Assembly (NCBI GenBank): GCA_937901805.1
Contig: CALDJI010000256.1
Span: forward strand, 1 to 8,728
Direction: 5' to 3'
Length of the DNA: 8,728 bases
From: an uncultured Clostridia bacterium
GTDB lineage: Bacteria > Bacillota > Clostridia > Oscillospirales > Ruminococcaceae
The stretch's first letter is position 1. Every line of letters begins with the position of its first letter. The notes under the pieces are model-generated. The model did not search any database, had not been told where the DNA came from, and saw nothing but the letters and a program-made list of their open reading frames with translations. A program made the position numbers and the translations under genes. This document shows, piece after piece, positions 5,150 through 8,728 of the stretch.

Positions 5150-6586
5150 TTAGTGAGCTCTTCTCTTGAGGTATTCCGGATGCTCGTTGAGTTCTTTCTC
5201 AGAGAAGGTCATGGTAATCGGGTTGAGGATTTCGTCAACCTCTTCCTGGGTCTTAATACCCTTTTTCACAACCAGCTGACGGATTGGCTCACCGGTTTTC
5301 AGGGATTCTTTTGCAAGTTCTGCCGCCTTTTTGTACCCAATGAACGGGCAGAGTGCAGTGATCATACCGACACTGTGTTCAACCAGGCTCAGGCAGTGCT
5401 CGCGGTTTGCAGTAATGCCGAGGACACAGTTGTCCACCAGAGTCTGAACCGCACCCGCCAATGTTTCCAGGGATTCAAAGATGTTATAGAAAATAACCGG
5501 TTCAAATGCGTTGAGTTCCAACTGGCCGGCTTCTGCCGCCATAGTGATAGCAGTGTCGTTTCCAATAATGTTGAACGCCACCTGAGAAACAACTTCCGGA
5601 ATAACCGGGTTGACTTTTCCCGGCATAATGGAAGAACCGTTTTGCTTTGCAGGAAGATTAATCTCGAACATGCCGGTTCTCGGGCCGGAAGAGAGCAGAC
5701 GGAAGTCGTTGCACATCTTGGAAAGAGTAACCGCACAGGTCTTGACAATTCCAGAGACGTTGACAAAACCGTCCAGGTTCTGGGTAGCGTCAATCAGGTC
5801 GTCTGCCATCAGAACCGGCAGTTTGGTAACCTGGCGCAGATAATCGGCAATGTGGTCAAAATAATCCGGGCTTACATTAATAGCTGTTCCAATTGCAGTA
5901 CCGCCCATATTGATGGTACGCATATCCTTTGCAGCCTTGTGCATGCGGTTGATGTCGCGTTTGACTGCATTGGCAAATGCATGGAAAGACTGGCCAAGAC
6001 GGATAGGAACTGCGTCCTGCAGCTGAGTACGCCCCATTTTGACAACGTCGTCAAATTCTTCGCCTTTTTCCTCCAGTGCGTCATGCAGGCGCTCGAGTTG
6101 GAAAATGGTTTTCGGCAAAAGAGTAAGAACAGTCAGTTTACCGGCTGTCGGATACACGTCGTTGGTTGACTGAGCCATGTTGACATGGTCGTTTGGATGG
6201 ACAATCGAATAATCTCCTTTTTGCCCGCCAAGGATTTCAATTGCCCTGTTTGCAATAACCTCGTTTGCGTTCATGTTTGCAGAGGTGCCGGCGCCGCCCT
6301 GGATTGCGTCTACAATAAATTGGTCACGCAGTCCTCCTGCAATAATTTCGTCACAGGCCTGGATGATGGCGTCCGCAATTTTCTCATCCAGCTTGCCGGC
6401 GTTCCGGTTAGCCATGGCAGCTGCTTTTTTTATGTAGGCGAGACTGGTGATCAATTCTGGGTGCATCACTCTTCCGGTAATCGGGAAGTTATTTTTTGCA
6501 CGCAGGGACTGTACGCCATAATATGTGTCTACAGGGACTTCCAAGCTTCCGACGGAGTCAGACTCTATTCTTGTTTTCATGCTCAA
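5150..6586 (-). CDS. aspA: Aspartate ammonia-lyase (aspartase)
   Basis: The product (478 aa from TTG, 476 from ATG at 6580) is a full-length member of the aspartase/fumarase superfamily. It deaminates L-aspartate to fumarate and ammonia as a homotetramer. The signature GSSIMPGKVNP is at 317-327, with Ser318 the expected general base and Lys324/Asn326 in the carboxylate site; Thr101 in GGAGTSANMN, Ser140-Thr141 in AQSTND and Thr187 in GRTQLQDAVP complete the substrate pocket. The numbering coincides with that I recall for Bacillus AspB. TYYGVQSLRA near the N-terminus and AFEPVI favour aspartase over class II fumarase, and a class I fumarase next door supports this. An in-frame TAA at 6593-6595 limits the start to TTG (6586) or ATG (6580); neither has a good ribosome site, so the message may be nearly leaderless. 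Confidence 0.93.
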   Translation of the reverse strand: MSMKTRIESDSVGSLEVPVDTYYGVQSLRAKNNFPITGRVMHPELITSLAYIKKAAAMANRNAGKLDEKIADAIIQACDEIIAGGLRDQFIVDAIQGGAGTSANMNANEVIANRAIEILGGQKGDYSIVHPNDHVNMAQSTNDVYPTAGKLTVLTLLPKTIFQLERLHDALEEKGEEFDDVVKMGRTQLQDAVPIRLGQSFHAFANAVKRDINRMHKAAKDMRTINMGGTAIGTAINVSPDYFDHIADYLRQVTKLPVLMADDLIDATQNLDGFVNVSGIVKTCAVTLSKMCNDFRLLSSGPRTGMFEINLPAKQNGSSIMPGKVNPVIPEVVSQVAFNIIGNDTAITMAAEAGQLELNAFEPVIFYNIFESLETLAGAVQTLVDNCVLGITANREHCLSLVEHSVGMITALCPFIGYKKAAELAKESLKTGEPIRQLVVKKGIKTQEEVDEILNPITMTFSEKELNEHPEYLKRRAH

Positions 6587-6603
6587 GTAAATTTATAATA
6601 TAC

Positions 6604-6632
6604 TTTATTTTATTAAGAAAATGTGCTATAAT
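6604..6632 (+). promoter_or_regulatory. Extended -10 promoter for the Lrp/AsnC gene
   Basis: TGC immediately precedes a perfect TATAAT (6627-6632), an extended -10 element that compensates for the weak -35 (TTTATT, 6604-6609; 17-nt spacer). The predicted start is near 6639. The element lies in the 163-bp divergent region shared with aspA, where an Lrp-type regulator would be expected to bind. Confidence 0.7.
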
Positions 6633-6644
6633 TGACTTCAGTTC

Positions 6645-6729
6645 TTGCAAAGAATGAAAAAGGGTTCCCTGTTTTGCAACCCCTCCTTCAAAAATGAGGG
6701 AATGTGTCCTGCCGAATGGTTACGGCGGG
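6645..6729 (+). promoter_or_regulatory. Structured mRNA leader of the Lrp/AsnC gene
   Basis: Three successive stems can form in the about 110-nt leader: TTGCAAA (6645-6651) with TTTGCAA (6673-6679); CCCTC (6681-6685) with GAGGG (6696-6700); and CCTGCCG (6708-6714) with CGGCGGG (6723-6729, one G-U). The last ends five nt before the GAGGGG ribosome site. An alternative GGGTT (6662-6666)/AACCC (6678-6682) pairing would break the first two. No known riboswitch class is recognised. Confidence 0.35.
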
Positions 6730-6749
6730 GGAAGAGGGGCTTGAAAATT

Positions 6750-7193
6750 ATGGATCTCATTGATGTGAAAATCCTTTCATTACTGGAGAAAAATGCCAGA
6801 ATCCCATTAAAAAAAATTGCAGAACAGGTATTTCTGTCTGCCCCGGCAGTCTCTGCCAGAATTGAGAGGCTGGAAAAAAGCGGTATTATCATAGGATATC
6901 ATACGGCCGTCGATCAGCGGCGCCTGGGGTACCATATCGCTGCATTTGTCAATGTGGTATTGTCCCCGGAACGTCAGAAACCTTTTTTTACCTTTATTGA
7001 AAGCTGTCGGAACGTTACGGAGTGCTATCATGTGGCGGGCCCGTATTCTATGCTGATGAAGGTGAACTTTCCGGACACTCAGCAATTGGATGCGTTTGTA
7101 GCGCAGGTGCAGAAGTTTGGAAAAACGCAGACACAGATTGTGTTTTCGACTGTTGTGGAACCAAGAGAAGTCGATTTTTCCGTTCAGGGATAG
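6750..7193 (+). CDS. Lrp/AsnC-family transcriptional regulator
   Basis: The 147-aa product has the usual family length. An N-terminal winged helix-turn-helix (residues 2-50: LIDVKILSLLEKNARIPLK, then a recognition-helix region APAVSARIERLEKSG) is followed by a RAM/ligand-binding domain (about 60-140) with the typical GPYSMLMKV turn (97-105). These proteins form octamers that bind amino acids and control nearby metabolic genes. Being divergent from aspA, it probably senses aspartate, asparagine or a related amino acid and controls that gene and itself; this is inference. The start at 6750 aligns with family N-termini and has GAGGGG at 6734-6739; upstream in-frame codons belong to the leader. 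It shares an operon with the sirtuin gene, whose ribosome site overlaps its TAG stop. Confidence 0.9.
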   Translation: MDLIDVKILSLLEKNARIPLKKIAEQVFLSAPAVSARIERLEKSGIIIGYHTAVDQRRLGYHIAAFVNVVLSPERQKPFFTFIESCRNVTECYHVAGPYSMLMKVNFPDTQQLDAFVAQVQKFGKTQTQIVFSTVVEPREVDFSVQG

Positions 7194-7204
7194 AGGTGTA
7201 TCGG

Positions 7205-7924
7205 ATGGTGAAATCAGAACAGCTTTCCAAAATCCTTTGGGATGCGAATCGGATCGTATTTTTTGGGGGAGCAGGAGTGTCTACGGAAAGCGGCATTCCA
7301 GATTTCCGCAGCAGAGACGGCCTGTACCGGCAAAAGTACCGGTTTTCCCCAGAACAGATTTTGAGCCATACCTTTTTTATACAGAACCCGGAAGAATTTT
7401 TTCACTTTTATCGTGAGAAAATGCTCCATCTGGATGCAAAGCCGAATATGGCCCATAAAAAACTTGCGGAATGGGAGAGGCGAGGGAAGATCTCCGCGGT
7501 GATTACACAGAATATTGACGGGCTGCACCAGTTGGCCGGGAGCAGACACGTATTGGAACTGCATGGCAGTATTCATCGAAACACCTGTATGAAATGCGGC
7601 GCCCAATACAGCGCCCGGGATATTTTAAAAAGTATGGGGATTCCCCGCTGTACCTGCGGCGGCATTATCAAGCCGGATGTTGTATTATATGAGGAATCCC
7701 TGGATGAGAGGGTGCTGGCAGAAGCCGTACAGGTCATTCGAGAAGCAGATACCCTTTTGATTGGGGGAACCTCTCTGCAGGTGTACCCGGCGGCAGCACT
7801 CATCCGGTATTTCAGAGGAGATCATCTTGTGCTCATTAACCAGTCCGCTACACAGGCGGATAAAGAGGCTGATCTGGTGATTTCCGGGAGAATTGGGGAA
7901 GTACTTTCTCAGGTGGAAATCTAA
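7205..7924 (+). CDS. cobB: NAD-dependent protein deacylase, sirtuin family
   Basis: The 239-aa product is a complete compact sirtuin. NAD-binding motifs are GGAGVSTESGIPDFRS (21-36) and TQNIDGLH (101-108); the catalytic His120 is in ELHGS; a structural zinc site is formed by Cys128, Cys131, Cys149 and Cys151; KPDVVLYEE (156-164), GGTSLQVYPAA (187-197) and INQSAT (211-216) complete the NAD pocket. It removes acetyl or other acyl groups from lysines, consuming NAD and releasing nicotinamide and O-acyl-ADP-ribose, in the cytoplasm. A start at 7205 is set by GAGGTG (7193-7198), which overlaps the regulator's stop; the 11-nt gap implies one operon. The sequence resembles bacterial class U/CobB-like members more than class III (no Tyr/Arg desuccinylase pair is evident to me). 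Its substrate is unknown; a metabolic enzyme such as the neighbouring ones is possible. Confidence 0.92.
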   Translation: MVKSEQLSKILWDANRIVFFGGAGVSTESGIPDFRSRDGLYRQKYRFSPEQILSHTFFIQNPEEFFHFYREKMLHLDAKPNMAHKKLAEWERRGKISAVITQNIDGLHQLAGSRHVLELHGSIHRNTCMKCGAQYSARDILKSMGIPRCTCGGIIKPDVVLYEESLDERVLAEAVQVIREADTLLIGGTSLQVYPAAALIRYFRGDHLVLINQSATQADKEADLVISGRIGEVLSQVEI

Positions 7925-8074
7925 AAATCATTTTTTCTGGGGCTTTTTATGGGATAAACTCTGGAAAAAAGGCGGAGTAGATGATTTTTTGCCCTGCGGG
8001 AGTTTAGAAAGGACAAAAAAGGAATCCCCGGGGCTGGTTTTGTCTGCAAATATGCCGAAAATCACGGAAAACGA

Positions 8075-8103
8075 TTGTACTCACTCCGAAGATCGGATAC
8101 AAT
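8075..8103 (+). promoter_or_regulatory. Promoter with spacer palindrome upstream of the CofE-like gene
   Basis: TTGTAC (8075-8080), 17-nt spacer, TACAAT (8098-8103). The spacer contains TCCGA-AGA-TCGGA (8085-8097), a perfect 13-bp palindrome abutting the -10, a classic position for a repressor or MerR-type activator site. The predicted start near 8110 gives a leader of about 120 nt. Confidence 0.5.
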
Positions 8104-8144
8104 AAACAGAGCCCCTGTGAAAGGGCGTCAAATGGATTTTGAAG

Positions 8145-8186
8145 GGAAAGTATGATTGTACGGTAGTTTTGGCGGACATACTTTCC
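8145..8186 (+). promoter_or_regulatory. Leader hairpin of the CofE-like gene
   Basis: GGAAAGTATG (8145-8154) and CATACTTTCC (8177-8186) form a perfect 10-bp stem around a 22-nt loop in the predicted 5' leader. The stem is AU-rich and not followed directly by a U-tract (ATTTTT comes some 14 nt later), so it may be regulatory or a weak terminator. A short GCCC/GGGC pair (8111-8126) precedes it. Confidence 0.4.
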
Positions 8187-8229
8187 ATAGGGACACCACA
8201 AATTTTTACAGATAGGGAGCAGGTTTGAA

Positions 8230-8728
8230 ATGGCAGAGAATCTGACGGCAAACGAAGGTAAAAACACAATACGTGAAGTGGGCGGGGTCAAGTACGCACG
8301 TCTTCCCATTAAAACCCATGTAATTTCCGATAAAGACAATATTCTGGATGTCTGTAAACAGTATGCAGGGGGACTGGTGCAGCCGGACGATATCTTTTTT
8401 GTAACTGAAAAGGCTGTAGCCTGTACCCAGAAGCGCGCCATTCCGATGAAAGATATCCATCCGCGTCCTCTGGCAAAGTTTTTGTGCAAATTTGTACTGA
8501 AAACTCCCTATGGGATCGGCCTGGGAATTCCGGAAACAATGGAAATGGCGCTTCGGGAATGCGGAACGATCCGTATTTTGTTTGCGGCCGCAATTTCTGC
8601 GGTTGGCAAGCTGTTCCATAAACGCGGATGGTTTTATAAAGTCGCCGGTTTCAAGGCGCGTGCGATTGACGGTCCCTGCGACTATACCCTGCCGCCTTAT
8701 AATGAATATGTCGTACTTGCCCCGGCAG
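8230..8728 (+). CDS. F420-0:gamma-glutamyl ligase-like (CofE-like) protein, truncated by window end
   Basis: The frame is open from ATG 8230 to the window end (166 codons, no stop). The ATG has AGGGAG at 8214-8219, about 10 nt upstream. The sequence follows the F420-0:gamma-glutamyl ligase-like domain: LPIKTHVI (25-32), an early DIFFVTEKAVAC block (54-65) at the position of the nucleotide/metal-binding segment of CofE, YGIGLGIPETM (94-104), and RAIDGPCDYTLPPYNEYVVLAP (144-165). True CofE adds glutamates to coenzyme F420-0 using GTP. Clostridia rarely make F420, so this homologue probably ligates glutamate or an amino acid to another acceptor. The C-terminal half is missing. It has its own promoter and is likely a separate transcript from the sirtuin operon. 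Confidence 0.75.
   Translation, partial: MAENLTANEGKNTIREVGGVKYARLPIKTHVISDKDNILDVCKQYAGGLVQPDDIFFVTEKAVACTQKRAIPMKDIHPRPLAKFLCKFVLKTPYGIGLGIPETMEMALRECGTIRILFAAAISAVGKLFHKRGWFYKVAGFKARAIDGPCDYTLPPYNEYVVLAPA

Larger units (their letters stand above)
7925..8229. other. 305-base intergenic region with promoter and leader, no gene
   Basis: No frame here has a convincing start and ribosome site. The first ~140 bases are A/T-tract rich; I see no clear terminator for the sirtuin operon (only CCC/GGG at 7992-8000 and the palindrome CCCCGGGG near 8027). The second half holds the promoter and hairpin annotated separately and ends with the AGGGAG ribosome site of the CofE-like gene. Confidence 0.6.

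Noticed and set aside
5153..6169. Long plus-strand open frame (338 codons) opposite aspA
   Set aside because: It mirrors the codon pattern of a certain aspartase gene, has a composition unlike a folded family protein, and lacks a convincing ribosome site.
5150..6586. Class II fumarase (FumC) identity for the 478-aa lyase
   Set aside because: TYYGVQSLRA, AFEPVI and GRTQLQDAVP match aspartase better, and a class I fumarase is already encoded next to it.
6645..6749. N-terminal extension of the Lrp/AsnC protein
   Set aside because: Family members begin at the MDLIDVKIL-type helix; the upstream codons lie in the hairpin-rich leader, and ATG 6750 has a GAGGGG site.
6639..6749. T-box leader
   Set aside because: The conserved T-box antiterminator sequence and a following terminator are absent.
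7022..7204. N-terminal extension of the sirtuin overlapping the regulator gene
   Set aside because: It would overlap the regulator out of frame by over 170 bases; ATG 7205 has a GAGGTG site and gives the normal sirtuin length.
8004..8619. Minus-strand open frames across the right gap and the CofE-like gene
   Set aside because: They overlap a well-supported plus-strand gene with family motifs and show no ribosome site or recognisable domain.

Overview
The window looks like chromosomal DNA of an anaerobic, low-to-mid GC Gram-positive bacterium, most likely a gut-type Clostridia member (Oscillospiraceae/Ruminococcaceae-like). The reasons are strong purine-rich Shine-Dalgarno sites, sigma-A type promoters, a lipoprotein signal typical of Firmicutes, a two-subunit oxygen-sensitive class I fumarase, and a protein with an F420-0:gamma-glutamyl-ligase-like domain of a type common in Clostridia. 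The lineage is an inference from gene content, not a measurement.

Left part (1-3605). A minus-strand gene (82-591) encodes a Phd/YefM-like antitoxin-type protein with an unrecognised C-terminal domain. It has a near-perfect promoter and a palindrome at the predicted transcription start, and no toxin gene is visible beside it. A very AT-rich divergent region (about 600-765) separates it from a plus-strand operon. That operon seems to begin with an 11-codon upstream ORF (782-817). It continues with an exported protein (837-2363) that joins PepSY-like propeptide modules to a caspase-fold (clan CD-like) His/Cys dyad, and ends with two tandem paralogous lipoproteins (2379-2942, 3000-3605). The lipoprotein genes are nearly identical at their 5' and 3' ends but diverged in the middle. 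This small cell-surface peptidase-plus-lipoproteins locus is the least ordinary part of the window.

Middle part (3611-6586, minus strand). A bidirectional terminator separates the operon from convergent central-metabolism genes. In transcription order these are aspartate ammonia-lyase (aspA), an internal terminator hairpin, then the alpha and beta subunits of class I fumarate hydratase. Together they convert L-aspartate to fumarate plus ammonia and fumarate to malate, linking amino-acid degradation to the reductive or oxidative C4-dicarboxylate branch.

Right part (6587-8728, plus strand). An Lrp/AsnC-family regulator is divergent from aspA and is the obvious candidate to control it. Its mRNA leader can fold into three successive hairpins. 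A sirtuin-type NAD-dependent protein deacylase follows 11 bases after the regulator, almost certainly in the same operon. After a 305-base gap holding a promoter with a palindrome in its spacer and a leader hairpin, a CofE-like gene starts at 8230 and runs off the end of the window.
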